DNA from: Variovorax paradoxus NBRC 15149
GTDB lineage: Bacteria > Pseudomonadota > Gammaproteobacteria > Burkholderiales > Burkholderiaceae_C
Reading direction: 5' to 3'
Assembly (NCBI RefSeq): GCF_001591365.1
Contig: NZ_BCUT01000006.1
Span: 62,001 to 126,000, forward strand
Length of the DNA stretch: 64,000 bases
A program made the position numbers and the translations under genes. Under the pieces are notes generated by a model. That model was given only the letters and a program-made list of their open reading frames with translations. It had not been told where the DNA came from and did no database searches. Shown one piece after another: positions 45,301 through 61,259 of this stretch (position 1 is its first letter; every line of letters begins with the position of its first letter).

Positions 45301-45642
45301 AAGGCGCTGCCGCCGCCCGGGCTGGCGAGCGCGCGCGTCTACGAAGCACCGCAGGGCAAGGTGGAAGAAGCGCTCGCCGCCATCTGGGCCGAAGTGCTCG
45401 GCGTGGCGCGCGTCGGCCGCCACGACAACTTCTTCGAGCTCGGCGGCCATTCGCTGATGTCGGTGCAGGTGGTGGCCCGCGTGCAGGGCGCGATGCACGC
45501 GGAGCTCTCGGTGAAGGACGTCTTCCAGCACCCGGTGCTCGCCGCCATGGCGGGCCTCGTTGCCGCGGCGGCGGCCAGAAAGCCCGTCGCCCAATCCCTT
45601 TCGGACATTGATTCCTTCATCGACAGTCTGGAGATCGCTTGA
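42310..45642 (+). CDS. NRPS module C-A-T, serine-type
   Basis: The 1110-residue protein has one module: condensation (about 50-480), adenylation (about 490-980; YTSGSTGRPKGAAN near 655) and thiolation (LGGHSLMSVQ near 1043). The specificity residues read DVWHVSLIDK, a classic serine code. The condensation motif reads MHHIVSDAWS, so the usual Gly of HHxxxDG is Ala; the domain directly follows a PKS and must accept a beta-hydroxyacyl donor. The start overlaps the PKS stop by 4 bp (ATGA). Confidence 0.93.
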   Translation: MSEIPNLSERRARLTPAQLSLLQQRLKRDAAPAPARAAIVRGQDEGAAPVSFAQQGQWFLWQLNPGNTAYHVGGGLGFSGPLDIAALREAMQALVARHEALRTVFRPGEGGLPEQCVQAAVEIGIPFIDLAALDAAARESRHAEVVADACRTPFDLRAGPLLRGTLLKMADGEHQLLLMMHHIVSDAWSVELMLDELAQLYAMRVQGLPASLPQPEIRYVDFARWQRKWLDDGEGERQLAYWRGRLGDSHPVLALATDRPRSADADYSAAQHTLDVPAALVEALKRQSREQGGTLFMALLTAFHALLFRHTGQQAIRVGVPVAGRGRPETSGVIGAFINTVVLDARMHGQMRLADLLLQVRDVSLEGQAHQDLPFERLVQALRPERGHAGSPLFQVMFNHLGQGDRPLQGWPGLRVRRIDLAQRAAPFELTLETIERADGSIQADFRYAAELFEPQTIERLAGHYGRVLEALAARPASTLNELDLLGPEEKAQLGQWSVNTHSHGDAMPVHRLIEQQAARHPDAVAVLFGDASLSYGELNRRANRLAHRLIAEGVGPEVKVGVALERSLELVAGLLAVLKAGGAYVPLDPEYPAERIAYMVEDSKLGLVLTHSSLADRLALPAGVPALALDTLDLGGMAQADPAVALSGENLAYVIYTSGSTGRPKGAANRHAALHNRLAWMQAAYPIDGADTVLQKTPFSFDVSVWEFFWPLMAGARLAVAAPGDHREPARLAHLIQRHGVSTLHFVPSMLQAFLAHDGIEACTSLRQIVCSGEALPAEAQLGVFQRLPQAALHNLYGPTEAAIDVTHWTCRSDGRGQVPIGRPIAGTQAFVLDADLNLAAPGVAGELYLGGIALARGYVERAGLTAERFVADPFGMAEGARLYCTGDLVRWNSEGQLDYLGRIDHQVKIRGFRIELGEIEAQLLAQPEVREAVVVASEGTAGAQLVAYVSPQAGRAVDAAQLRERLGRVLPDYMVPALVVALDSLPLNPNGKVDRKALPPPGLASARVYEAPQGKVEEALAAIWAEVLGVARVGRHDNFFELGGHSLMSVQVVARVQGAMHAELSVKDVFQHPVLAAMAGLVAAAAARKPVAQSLSDIDSFIDSLEIA

Positions 45643-48600
45643 TGGAAATCACGGCAACCCACCTTCACATCGGCAAGCGCTTCTCGGGCCTCGATCCGGC
45701 GCAGCGCCGCGCGGTCTACCAGAAGATCCGCGCGGAGGGCCTGGCCATCGGGCAGTTCCCGATCCTTGCGCGCGATGCGGCGGCGCAGGCGCGGTGCCCC
45801 GCCTCGTATGCGCAGCTGCGCCAATGGTTCCTGTGGCAGCTGGAGCCCGGCAGTTCGGCCTACCACATCTCGGGCGGGCTGAAGCTCGGGGGGCTGCTCG
45901 ACCGCCAAGCGCTGCAGGCCAGCTTCGACGCCCTGCTCGAACGCCATGAGTCGCTGCGCACGGTGTTCCAGGCCGATGCCGAAGGGCATGTCGAGCAACT
46001 GGTTCGCGAGCGCATGGCGCTGGAGATTCCGTTCACCGATCTCTCGGGCATCGATGCCGAAGTGCGCGAGGCCCGCGCGCGGGAGGCGGCCGTTCGCCTT
46101 GCCGAAACACCGTTCGATCTCACGGCCGGGCCGCTGCTGCGCGTGGCGCTCATCCGCCTGGCCGAAGGCGAGCACCTGCTGGTCGTCGTGATGCATCACA
46201 TCGTGTCGGACGGCTGGTCGATGCAGGTCCTGGTCGACGAATTCGCCGCGCAATACCACGCGCGCGCCGCCGGGCAAACGCCGCGGCTCGCGCCCCTGCC
46301 GATCCAGTACGCCGACTACGCGCTGTGGCAGCGCCACTGGCTCGAAGCGGGCGAGAAGGAGCGCCAGCTCGACTACTGGAAGGCCCAGCTGGGCGCCGAG
46401 CACCCGGTGCTGCAGCTGCCCACGGACCACGCGCGGCGCGGCGACGGCAAGTACCGCGTCGCCCGCCACGAGATGGCGCTGCCCCAGTCCGTCGTCGATG
46501 CGCTGCACCGGCGCGCGCAGGCCGAGGGCTGCACGCTCTTCATGGTGCTGCTCACCGCGCTGCAGGTGCTGCTGCACCGCTACACCGCGCAGCAGGACAT
46601 CCGCGTCGGCGTGCCCGTGGCCAACCGCCACCGGGTGGAGTCGGAGCGCGTCATCGGCTTCTTCGTCAACACGCAGGTGCTGCGCAATGTGCTGGGCAGC
46701 CGCACCAGCCTGCGTCAGGCACTGCAGCAAACCCGCGAGGCGGCACTCGGCGCGCAGGCTCATCAAGACCTTCCGTTCGAGCAGTTGGTCGAGGCCCTGC
46801 AGCCCGAACGCAGCCTGGGCACGGCGCCGCTGTTCCAGGTGATGTTCAACCACCAGCGCCGCGACCAGGCCGCGCTCGCCAAGCTGCCCGGCCTCACGCT
46901 GCAGGACTACGAGATCGGCACGCAGACGGCCCAGTTCGAGTTGACGCTGAGCACCGTCGAAGACGCGCAAGGCCACGTTCAAGCGAGTTTCCATGTGGCG
47001 CAGGAGCTGTTCGGCCCCGAGAGCATCGCCCGCATGGCCGCGCACTACCTGGGCGTGCTGCGCGCACTCGCCGAACGGCCCGAACAGGCGGTGGGAGACA
47101 TCGACCTGCTCACCGCGGGCGAGAAGGAGCGGCTCGCGGCATGGGGCGTGAACGACTCCGGTGGTCGCAGCACCGAGCCCGTGCATCGCCTGATGGCCCG
47201 GCACGCGAAGGCCAACCCGGATGCGCCCGCGCTGCTCTTCGGCGACGAGGTGCTGAGCTATGGCGAACTCGACCGGCGCGCCAATCGCCTGGCGCACCGG
47301 CTGATCGCGATGGGCGTGAAACCCGAGACGCGCGTCGGCATCGCGGTGGAGCGCTCGTTCGATATCGTGGTCGGCCTGCTTGGCATCCTGAAGGCCGGCG
47401 GCGCCTATGTGCCGCTCGATCCGGAGTACCCCGCGGACCGCCTGGCCTACATGGTGGAGGACAGCGGCATCGCACTGCTCCTCACGCAGAGCCATGTGAT
47501 GGCCGGCCTGCCGCTGCGGGACGGCCTGCGCGTGCTGCAGCTGGACACCGCCGACCTGGCCGGCGAGCCCGACGACGCGGCCCATGTGTCCGTGCATGCG
47601 GGCAACCTCGCCTACATCATCTACACCTCGGGCTCGACCGGCATGCCCAAGGGCGTGATGGTCTCGCACGGCCCGTTCGCCGCGCACTGCGTCGAGACCG
47701 CGGTGCTCTACGAGATGGGGCGGCAGTCGCGCGAGCTGCACTTCCTGTCGTTCTCGTTCGACGGGGCGCACGAGCGCCTCTTCACCGCGCTGTGCTGCGG
47801 CGCCTCGCTGCTGTTGCGCGATGCCTCGCTCTGGACCGCCGAGCAGACGCTCGACGCCATGCAGCGCCACGGCGTGACCAACGCCGGCTTCCCGCCGGCC
47901 TACCTGCGGCAGCTGGCCAACTGGGCGCGCGACACCGGCCGCTGCCCGCCGGTGCACCTGTACTCCTTCGGCGGCGAGGCGATGTCGCGCGAAGGCTTCG
48001 ACGCCGTGCGCCGGCACCTGAAGCCTGCGCTGCTGATCAACGGCTACGGCCCGACCGAGGCGGTCGTCACGCCGATGCTGTGGAAGGTTGCAAACACCGC
48101 GGCATTCTCCGAGGGCTATGCGCCCATTGGCCGGCCCGTGGGCAACCGCAGCGCCTACGTGCTCGATGCGGACCTGAACCGGGTGCCGCGCAACGTGGCC
48201 GGCGAGCTGTACCTCGGCGGCGAGGGCTTGGCGCGCGGCTATCTGCATCGCGCGCCGCTCACGGCCGAGCGCTTCGTGGCGGACCCCTTCGATGCCGGAG
48301 GCGGGCGTCTCTACCGCACCGGCGACTGGGTGCGATGGCGCGACGACGGGCAGCTCGAATACCTGGGGCGCATCGACCACCAGGTGAAGATCCGGGGCTT
48401 TCGCATCGAGCTTGGCGAGATCGAGGCGCAGCTGCTGGCCCAGCCCGAAGTGCGCGAAGCGGTGGTGGTCGCAAGGCCAGGGCCGAGCGGTGCGCGGCTG
48501 GTGGGCTATGTGTCGCCGCAAGCCGGCCAGCTCGCCGATGCCGCCGAGCTGAAGGAGCGGCTCGCCCGCGCGCTGCCCGACTACATGGTGCCGGGCACGC

Positions 48601-51600
48601 TGGTGGTGGTCGATGCGCTGCCGCTCGCCCCGAGCGGCAAGGTCGATCGCAAGGCGCTGCCGGAGCCGGCCGCCGAACACGGCAAGGCCTTCGAGCCGCC
48701 GCGCGGCGCGGCCGAAGAAGCCATTGCGGCGGTATGGACCGATGTGTTGGGTCTCGCGCGCGTGGGCCGGGGCGACAACTTCTTCGAGCTCGGCGGCGAT
48801 TCGATCCTGAGCCTGCAGATCGTGGCGCGCCTTCGCCTGGCCGGCTGGAAAGTCGCGCCCAGGCAGATCTTCGAGCGGCAGACGGTGGCGCAACTCGCGG
48901 CCGTCATGGCACCGGCCGATGCGTTGCTTGCGGCGGTGGGCGATGTGCAGGGTGAAGCGCCGCTGCTGCCGTTCCAGCATGAATTCTTCGAGATGAACAT
49001 GCCGGTGCGCGCGCACTGGAACCAGGCAGTGCTGCTGAAGAACCGCGAGCCGCTGCAACTGCCGGCCTTCAGGCAGGCACTGCGCGCACTGGTGCGGCAG
49101 CACGACAGCCTGCGCCTGCGCTACCGGCAGGACGCTGGCGGGCCGTGGCGCCAAACCTATGGGAGCGTGCCCGAAGACCAGTTCGCGGAGCTGGTGTGGG
49201 TGCGGCGCGCGGCGGATGCCGCGCAGGTGGCGCCGCTGTGCGAAGAGGTGCAGCGCAGCCTGGATCTTGCGCACGGCCCGCTGGTCCGCGCGCTCGCCAT
49301 CGAGTTGCCGGACGGCGACTCGCGGCTGCTGCTGGTCGTTCACCATCTGGTGGTCGATGGCGTGTCGTGGCGCATCCTGCTCGAAGACCTGCAGGCCGCG
49401 TACCGGCAGAGCCTCGCGGACCAGCCCGTCGCGCTGCCTGCCACGAGCAGCAGCTGCAAGGACTGGGCTGTCGCATTGCAGGGCTATGCCCGGGCCCATG
49501 GCGACGAGCTCGCCCACTGGCAGTCGCTGGCCGATGTGCCGGCCGCGCTGCCATGCGCGCGTCCGCATGGATCGAACACCGCGGCCGACCAGGAGAGCGT
49601 CGAGTTGCGGCTCGACAAGGCCACCACGGAAGCGTTCCTGAAAGATGCGCCCTCGGCCTACCGCACACAGGCCAACGACCTGTTGCTGACGGCGCTGGGC
49701 CGCGCGCTGTGCGCATGGAGCGGGCACGACAGGCTGCTGGTCGACCTGGAAGGCCATGGCCGCGAAGACCTGTTCGCGCACATCGACCTGTCGCGCACCG
49801 TCGGCTGGTTCACCACGCTGTTCCCGGTGGCGCTCGATCCGCTCGGCGCGCACGGCGAGGCACTCAAGCGCGTGAAAGAAGACCTGCGCCGCGTTCCGCG
49901 CAAGGGCGTGGGGCATGGAGTCTTCAAGCACCTGGGCGATGCCGCGCAGCGCGAGGCGCTGCGCGCACTGCCCAGGGCGCAGGTGGTCTTCAACTACCTC
50001 GGCCAGTTCGACAACAGCGGTGCCGATGCGCAGGCGCAATGGAGCCTTGCGCAGGAGCCCAGCGGCGCGCCGGTGGATGGCGGCGCGCCGCTCACGCACG
50101 AGTTCTCGATCAACGGCCAGGTCTACGGCGGCGAGCTTTCGCTGCGCGCAAGCTACAGCCGCGCACGCCACGACCGTGCCGCGGTCGAGGGCTGGATGCA
50201 GCGCTTCCGCGAGGAACTCGAAGCGCTGGTGCGGCATTGCACCGGCGGTGCCGAAGGGGTGACGCCGGCGGATTTTCCGCTGGCCGCCATCGGCCAGCCG
50301 CAGCTCGACGCGCTGGCACTGCCGGTGGCGAACCTCGCGGACCTGTACCCGCTCTCGCCGATGCAGGCCGGCATGCTGTTCCACAGCCTGCTCGCGCCCG
50401 GCGGCAGCGCTTACCTGAACCAGTTGCGCGTGGACATCGACGGGCTCGATGCCGAACGCTTCAAGGCGGCCTGGCGCGCGGCGCTGCAGCGGCACGAGGT
50501 GCTGCGCACCGGGTTCGTCCAGGGCGAAGCCGCGTGGCAATGGGTGGCGCGGCAGGTCGAGGTGCCGCTGGCCGAACACGACTGGCGGGGGTGCGCCGAT
50601 GCGCCCGAGGCCCTGGACGCACTGGCCGGCGAGCAGCTTGCGCAGGGTTTCGACCTTGCGCAGCCGCCGCTGATGCGGCTCATGCTGGTGCGCGTTCGCG
50701 ATGACCGGTACCACTTCGTCTGGACCATGCACCACCTGCTGCTCGACGGCTGGAGCACGTCGCAGCTCATGGGCGAGGTGCTGCGGCACTACGCGGGCGA
50801 GGCACCCGCGGCCCCCGGCGGACGCTATGCCGACTACATCGCGTGGCTGCAAGGGCGCGACGTCGCTGCCGACGAGCACCACTGGCGCCAGGAACTCGCC
50901 CGCCTCGACGGTCCGACCTGGCTGGCCAACACCTTGCCCAAGCCAGCAGTCGAACAGGGCGGGCACGGCATGCACCGCCACGAGATCGACGCGCCGCGCA
51001 CGCGCGCGCTGCTCGAAGCGGCCCGGCGCGAACGCGTGACCCTCAACACGCTGGTGCAGGCCGCGTGGGCGCTGCTGCTGGCGCGCCACACGGGGCAGCG
51101 CAGCGTGAGCTTCGGTGCCACCGTGGCGGGCCGGCCGGTGGATCTTCCCGGCGCGCAGCAGATGCTGGGCCTGTTCATCAACACGCTGCCGGTGATCGCC
51201 ACGCTGCAGCCGGACCAGCGCGTGGGCGATTGGCTGCGCGCGCTGCAGGCGCGCAACCTCGTGGCGCAGGACCACGAGCACACGCCGCTCTACGAAGTGC
51301 AGCGCTGGGCCGGGCAGGGCGGGCAGGACCTGTTCGACAGCCTGGTGGTGTTCGAGAACTATCCGCTCGACCAGGCACTGAAGCAGCAGGCGCCCGGCGG
51401 CCTGCGCTTCGGCGAGGTGCGCAACCGCGAGGAAACGAACTATCCGCTGACCCTTTCCGTGCACCAGGGCGACACGCTGGTGCTGAGCTACAGCCACGCG
51501 CGCAGCCAATTCGACGAAGCGGCGGTGCATGCATTGGCCGTGCACATGGACAGGCTGCTCGGCCTGCTGGCCCACGCGCCGGACGCGCGGCTGGGGGATG

Positions 51601-53509
51601 TGGGGCTGGCGGACAAGCTGCCGCCGCCGGGCGAGGCCATGCGCAATATGTACAACGACGCCGAGCCCGTGCACCGCTGGATCGAGCGCCAGGCCAGGGC
51701 GAACCCCCAAGCCATCGCGCTCGTGCTCGGCGACGAGGCGCTCGGCTACGGCGAGCTCGACGCCCGTGCCAACCGCCTGGCGCACCGGCTGGTCGCGCTA
51801 GGCGTGAAGCCCGAAGTGAAGGTCGGCATCGCGGTCGAGCGCTCCATCGAGATGGTGGTGGGCCTGCTCGCCATCCTGAAGGCCGGCGGCGCCTATGTGC
51901 CGCTGGACCCCGAGTACCCCGCCGACCGCCTGGCCTGGATGATCGAGGACAGCGCGATCGGCCTGCTGCTCACGCAAAGCCATGTGAAGGCGAAGCTCCC
52001 GCTGGGCGATGCCCTGCAGGTGCTGGCGCTCGACACGCTCGACCTGCGCGGCGAGCCGGCGCACGCACCCGAGGTGACGGTACACGCCGACCACCTCGTC
52101 TACGTGATCTACACCTCGGGCTCGACCGGCCGCCCCAAGGGCACGCAGCTCACGCATCGCAACGTGGCGCGCCTGCTGGGCGCCACTCACGGCTGGTTCC
52201 GCTTCGGCCCACAGGACGTGTGGACGAATTTCCATTCCTACGCCTTCGACTTCTCGGTGTGGGAAATCTTCGGCGCGCTGTGCACCGGCGGCAAGCTGGT
52301 GATCGTGCCGTATTGGGTGAGCCGCTCGCCCGACGACTTCGTGGCCTTGCTGCGCGCACAGCGCGTGACCGTTCTGAACCAGACGCCGTCGGCCTTCCGC
52401 CAGCTGATCCACAGCCCGGCGCTGGACGGCGGCGAACGCCTTGCGCTGCGCTGCGTGATCTTCGGCGGCGAGGCGCTGGAGCCCGAGAGCCTGCGGCCCT
52501 GGATCGATCGCTTCGGCGATGCGCAGCCGCAGCTGGTCAACATGTACGGCATCACCGAGACGACGGTGCACGTCACCTACCGGCCCATCGTGCGCGCCGA
52601 CCTCGACGAGAAGCGCAGCCCCGTGGGCGTGTGCATCCCGGACCTCGGCCTGTGGGTGCTGGACAGCGATCTCAACCCGCTGCCCGTGGGCGTGGCGGGC
52701 GAGCTGCACGTGTCCGGCGCCGGCCTGGCGCGCGGCTATCTCAACCGCGCCGGCCTGAGCTCGGAGCGCTTCATCGCCGCGCCCTTCGGCGAGCCGGGCA
52801 GCCGGCTGTACCGCACCGGCGACCTGGTGCGCTGGCGTGCCGATGGGCAGCTCGACTACCTCGGGCGCATCGACCACCAAGTGAAGATCCGGGGCTTTCG
52901 CATCGAACTTGGCGAGATCGAAGCCCAGCTGCAGGCGCAGCCCGAGGTGCGCGAAGCGGTGGTCCTGGCCAAGGACGGGCCGGCGGGTGCGCGGCTCGTC
53001 GCGTATGTGTCGCCGCGCGCCGGCCATGAGCTGGATGTCGCGGTGCTGCGCGAGCGGCTCTCGCAGCACCTGCCCGACTACATGGTGCCCTCGGCCATCG
53101 TGCCGCTCGACGCGGTGCCGCTCAACGCGAACGGCAAGGTCGACCGCAGGGCACTGCCCGATCCGGAGCTGGCCAGCGCAACGGACTTTGCCGAGCCGCA
53201 GGGCGAGGTCGAGACCGCGCTCGCGGCGATCTGGTCCGAGGTGCTGGGCGTGGAACGCGCCGGGCGCCACGACAACTTCTTCGAGCTCGGCGGCCATTCG
53301 CTGCTGGCGGTGCAGCTGGTGTCGGGCGCCAGGCGGCGCTTCGGCATCGAGCTGCCGCTGCGCACGGTGTTCGAGCAACCCTCGCTGATGGCATTCGCCG
53401 CCGCCGTCTCGGCCGCGGCCGCTGAACCGCCGGCCGGCGCGGCGGTCTCCCAGGACCGCGGCGCCGAGCGCATCAATGCCCTCCTGGGCGAACTGGAGAT
53501 GGAAGACCT

Positions 53510-53513
<4 letters not shown>
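45642..53513 (+). CDS. NRPS with two modules: C-A-T-E and C-A-T
   Basis: The 2623-residue protein has two modules. Module one has C (MHHIVSDGWS near residue 183), A (YTSGSTGMPKG near 656), T (LGGDSILSLQ near 1050) and an epimerase (VHHLVVDGVSW near 1232; VFNYLGQFD). Its code DGEGSGGVTK resembles Lys/Orn-type codes of pyoverdine synthetases, so a D-configured basic residue, probably N5-hydroxyornithine or its acyl form, is predicted. Module two has C (MHHLLLDGWS near 1695), A (YTSGSTGRPKG near 2153) and T (LGGHSLLAVQ near 2548), with code DFWNIGMVHK, the standard Thr code. The ATG at 45642 overlaps the previous stop by one base (TGATG); a TTG one codon earlier is also in frame. Confidence 0.93.
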
Positions 53514-57573
<4,060 letters not shown>

Positions 57574-57586
<13 letters not shown>

Positions 57587-59745
57587 GTGGCCGTGGCCGT
57601 GACCTTGCGCTGGTCGCCGTAGTAGCAGTTGCCGTACTGGTCGCAGTTCGCGAAGTAGGTCTTGTCGGCGAGGTTGCGCACGTTCAGCGCGAGGCTCCAG
57701 CGGTCGATGTCATAGCCGATCATTGCGTCGAACACGGTGTACGAAGGCACTTGGACCGGCGCCTTGTTCAGGTCGCCGCGGTTCGAGCCGGTGAAGCGCG
57801 CCCCCAGGCCGACCTTGATGCCGTTGTCGAAGCGGTAGTCCGCCCAGAGCGCGGCGCGGTGCCTGGACACCGCGAGCAGCGGCGTGCCGATTTCGCTCGG
57901 CGTGCTGCTGGCCGTGATCTCGACCTTGGGCGTGTAGGCGTAGGACACCGTCACGTTCATGCGCTTGACGGGCTGGAAGGCCGCCTCGAGCTCCAGGCCG
58001 CGTACCAGCACCTCGCCGGTCTGGCGCGGGCGGAAGTTGGCGTCGGCGGTGATGTAGTTCTGGCGGCGCAGGTCGAAGAGGGCGGCGCTGTAGCTGTCCG
58101 TGGTGCCCACGGGCTGGTAGCGCACGCCGGCTTCGTACTGGCGGCCGGTCTCGGGCTTGAACGGGCTCTGGGTGTCCGGGTTCAGGCGCGCCGAGGGCGA
58201 GAACGATTCGGAGTAGCTCAGGTAGGGCGCCCAGCCGCTCGGGAAGGTGTAGACCAGGCCGCCGCGCTTGGTGAACTTGTGCTCGGGGATGTCGCTGCGC
58301 GTGCCGTCCAGGTTGCTGTGGATGACCGTGGAGGCGCGGTCGTAGCGGCCGCCGAGCGTGAGGCTCCAACGCTCGCCCCACTTGATCTGGTCCTGGATGT
58401 ACAGGCCGGTCTGCGTCAGGCGGGTGTTGGCGTCCACATAGGGCGCGGGCACGAAGAACGGACCGCCGTACACGGGCGCGTAGATGTTGATGCTCGGCGC
58501 ACTGCCGCCGCTGTAGCTGGCCTGCTCGATGCCGGTGCGCTGGTGGTCCAGGCCGATCAGCACCTTGTGCTTCCAGTCGCCCGAGACGAAGTTGGCTTCG
58601 AGCTGGTTGTCCAGCGTGAAGGTCGAGACGCTCTCGCGGCTGCCCGAGATGCTCCGGCGCAGCATCTGGTAGTTGCGCGGGTCGGAGACGTTGCTGTTGA
58701 GCGGCACGATCGCGCGGCCCTGCACGGCGCCGTAGTCGACGTCGAGCCGGCCGTAGCGCAGGTTCTGGCGCGCGGTGAAGGTGTCGTTGAAGCGGTGCTC
58801 GAACTCGTAGCCGACCATCCACTGGTCCACGTCGAAGTGGTTGAAGTTGGGATCGCCCACGAAGAGCGAGTCGGGAATGTAGTTGCCGAAACGCGTGGGG
58901 ACCAGCGAGCCGACCGTCGGGCGCCCGCGCGTGTACACACCGCCGCGCACGCGGTTGAAGTGCGACAGCAGCGTGAGCGTGGTGTCCGCCGAGGGGCGCC
59001 AGGTGAGCGAGGGCGCGATGTAGAAGCGGTCGTCGTCCATGCTGGCGGCCGGCAGCTTGCTGTCGCGGCCCACGGCCGTCAGGCGGTAGCTGAGCTTGCC
59101 CTCGGCATCGATGGGGCCGGAGAAGTCGGCGGCGACCTGGGTGCGGTTGTTGCTGCCCAGTTGCAGCTGCACTTCGCGCAGCGGCTCGGTGGTGGGGCGC
59201 TTGCTCACGACGTTGACCACGCCGCCGGGGCTGGCCTGGCCGTAGAGCACCGAGGCCGGTCCGCGCAGCACTTCGATGCGCTCCATGCCGTAGGGCTCGA
59301 TCTGCCAGACGCCCCAGTTGCCGTTGTTGCGCAGGGGCATGCCGTCCAGGTAGAAGCCCGGCGCGTAGCCGTCGAAGCCGCGGATCGAGATCCAGTCGTA
59401 GCGCGAGTCGGCGCCGAAGACGGTGGTGGTGACGCCGGGGGTGTAGCCCAGCGCGTCCTTCACGGTGGTGGCGCCGATGGCGGCCACGCGGTCGGCCGTG
59501 ACCACCGAGATCGACTGCGGGGTTTCCAGGATCGGGGTGTCGGTCTTGGTGCCGGTGGCGCTGCGCTTGGCCACGTAGCCGTTCACATGGCCCTTGGCCG
59601 ACGCTTCCGTATCGGCCGTGACGGTCACCGCCGGCAGGTTGCTGCTGTCCTGCGAGAAGGCGGGGGCCGCCCACAGGGTGCAGGCGGTTCCGAAGGCCGA
59701 GGCAAGCGCGGCGCTCAGCAGGCGGGGTCGGGGCAGGGGACGCAT
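57574..59745 (-). CDS. TonB-dependent siderophore receptor
   Basis: The 723-residue outer-membrane receptor starts with a signal peptide (about residues 1-32, ending WAAPAFSQ). A TonB-box-like LPAVTVTAD is next, then the plug domain with TPQSISVVTADRVAAIGATT and IEVLRGPASVLYGQASPGGV. A 22-strand-type barrel follows, ending YRW with the usual terminal aromatic residue. No STN domain lies between the signal peptide and the plug, so it is an uptake receptor and not a FecA-type signal transducer. It is the likely receptor for the ferric form of the cluster's product. A GGAG lies about 10 bp before ATG at 59745. The 160-bp gap upstream of it (59746-59905) could hold its own promoter, but I could not assign one. 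Confidence 0.93.
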
Positions 59746-59905
59746 AGGTTGAGGTACTCCAGGAGCAGTGAAAAAACGACGTGTTCGGGTTTCAGCGCAA
59801 GGCCTGCCGTTTCCGCAGTTCTGGCGCTTCCGTACATGAGACGTTTGAACTACAAAAAGAGAGACACCCTGTACCCCATGCTTCAGCGCGTGCCGTCCGC
59901 CCGCG

Positions 59906-61225
59906 TCACCGGGCTTCGGCGGCTGCCTGGATGCGGACGGCCTGGCGCTCGCTCCGGCCGGCACCGGCGGCGCTGGCCTTCAGCAGCGCGCTGCCGATCT
60001 CCCCCGTGCGCACCGAGGTCACCGACAGCAGCGTGTCGCTCAGGCCGTGCGAGGACTCGCAGGCGCCCTGCAGGAAGATGGCGGGGCGGAAGTCCCCGGT
60101 GCTGCGCACGCGGTAGTGGCGGTCCACCGAGAAACCGTCCAGGTACGGCGCGAGAGGCGTCAGCAGTTCCTTGTGCTGCTCGCGCGCGTAGCCGGTGGCC
60201 AGCACCACGGCGTCGTAGCGGGAGGTGCTTTCGCGACCGGTGTTCTGGTCGCACATGGTCAGGTGGATGCCGTCGGCGGTGGCGTGGGCGGCGTGGATGT
60301 CGTGCCGGCGCAGGAAGCGCATGCGGTTCTCGCCGCGCACCTTCTGCTGGTAGAACATCTCGAAGATCTGCTGGATCAGCTCCAGGTCGGCCACCGCATA
60401 GTTGGTGTGGCCGAACTCCTCGAGCAGGGCGGCGCGCTCGTCGTCGGGCCGGCTGTACATGTAGTCGGTGAACTCGGTGTTGAACACCTCGTTCACGAAG
60501 GGGCTGTCGTCCGAAGGAAGGATGGAGCGGGCCCGCATGACGAGATCGACCTGCGGCGCATGGGGGCGGCCCTGCAGGTCCATGAAGATCTCCGCGGCGC
60601 TCTGGCCGGCGCCGACGATGGCAATTCTTTGCGCGCCGTCCTGCGCGGCAAGGCCCTGCAGGTAGGTGCTCGAATGGAACACGCGCGGGTCGCCGCGCAG
60701 CGCCCGGAAGCAGTCCGGAATGTTCGGCATGCCGCCGACGCTCACCACGAGGTTGCGCGCGAGGCGCTCGCTCTGGTGGCCCGTGCGGTCGCGCGAACGC
60801 ACGCGCAGCAGCGTCACGTCGTCGCCATGGGCCTCGCGCTCGGGCAGCACCTCGAACACTTCCTCGCCGTAGACGCAGGCATCCTCGAACTGCGCGGCGG
60901 CCCAGGCCAGGTAGTCGTTGAACTCGTGGCGGCTCGGAAAGAAGGTCTTCAGGTTGATGAAGTCCTGCAGGCGTTTTTTCTCGTGCAGGTAGTTGATGAA
61001 GGTGAAGCGGCTGGTCGGGTTGCGCAGCGTGGCCAGGTCCTTCAGGAAGGAGATCTGCATGTGCGCATGCTCCAGCATCATGTCCTTGTGCCAGGCGAAG
61101 GCCGGCTGCTTCTCGATGAACATTGCGTCGAGCCGGTGCCCGTCGCGCCGCTTCTCGTCGAGCGCGATCGCCAGCGCGATGTTCGAGGGGCCGAAGCCGA
61201 TGCCGATGACGTCGTGGATGACCAT
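59906..61225 (-). CDS. L-ornithine N5-monooxygenase
   Basis: The 439-residue flavoprotein belongs to the PvdA/IucD/SidA family and hydroxylates the side-chain amine of ornithine with FAD, NADPH and oxygen. Motifs seen are the FAD-binding GIGFGPSNIALAIAL near residues 8-22, LQISFLKDLATLRNPTSRFT-like text near 57-75 (here MQISFLKDLATLRNPTS), the NADPH-binding IVGAGQSAAEIF near 208-219, and VLATGYAREQH near 350-360. It supplies the N-hydroxy-ornithine later acylated to a hydroxamate. AAAGGA precedes the ATG, 34 bp after the acyltransferase gene. Confidence 0.93.
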   Translation of the reverse strand: MVIHDVIGIGFGPSNIALAIALDEKRRDGHRLDAMFIEKQPAFAWHKDMMLEHAHMQISFLKDLATLRNPTSRFTFINYLHEKKRLQDFINLKTFFPSRHEFNDYLAWAAAQFEDACVYGEEVFEVLPEREAHGDDVTLLRVRSRDRTGHQSERLARNLVVSVGGMPNIPDCFRALRGDPRVFHSSTYLQGLAAQDGAQRIAIVGAGQSAAEIFMDLQGRPHAPQVDLVMRARSILPSDDSPFVNEVFNTEFTDYMYSRPDDERAALLEEFGHTNYAVADLELIQQIFEMFYQQKVRGENRMRFLRRHDIHAAHATADGIHLTMCDQNTGRESTSRYDAVVLATGYAREQHKELLTPLAPYLDGFSVDRHYRVRSTGDFRPAIFLQGACESSHGLSDTLLSVTSVRTGEIGSALLKASAAGAGRSERQAVRIQAAAEAR

Positions 61226-61259
61226 GGCGGATTCCTTTTGCTGCGAAGCGGTTGGGGAG

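Noticed and set aside
42172..45594. Very long open frames on the minus strand across the NRPS genes (over 1000 codons), and similar ones at 45.3-51.8 kb and 53.1-57.5 kb.
   Set aside because: They are antisense shadows caused by high GC in the third codon position. They have no domain sense, whereas the plus strand encodes clear NRPS motifs throughout.
59746..59905. An ECF-type promoter upstream of the TonB receptor gene.
   Set aside because: TGAAAC and CGTCGT occur there but their spacing is far too short for a promoter.
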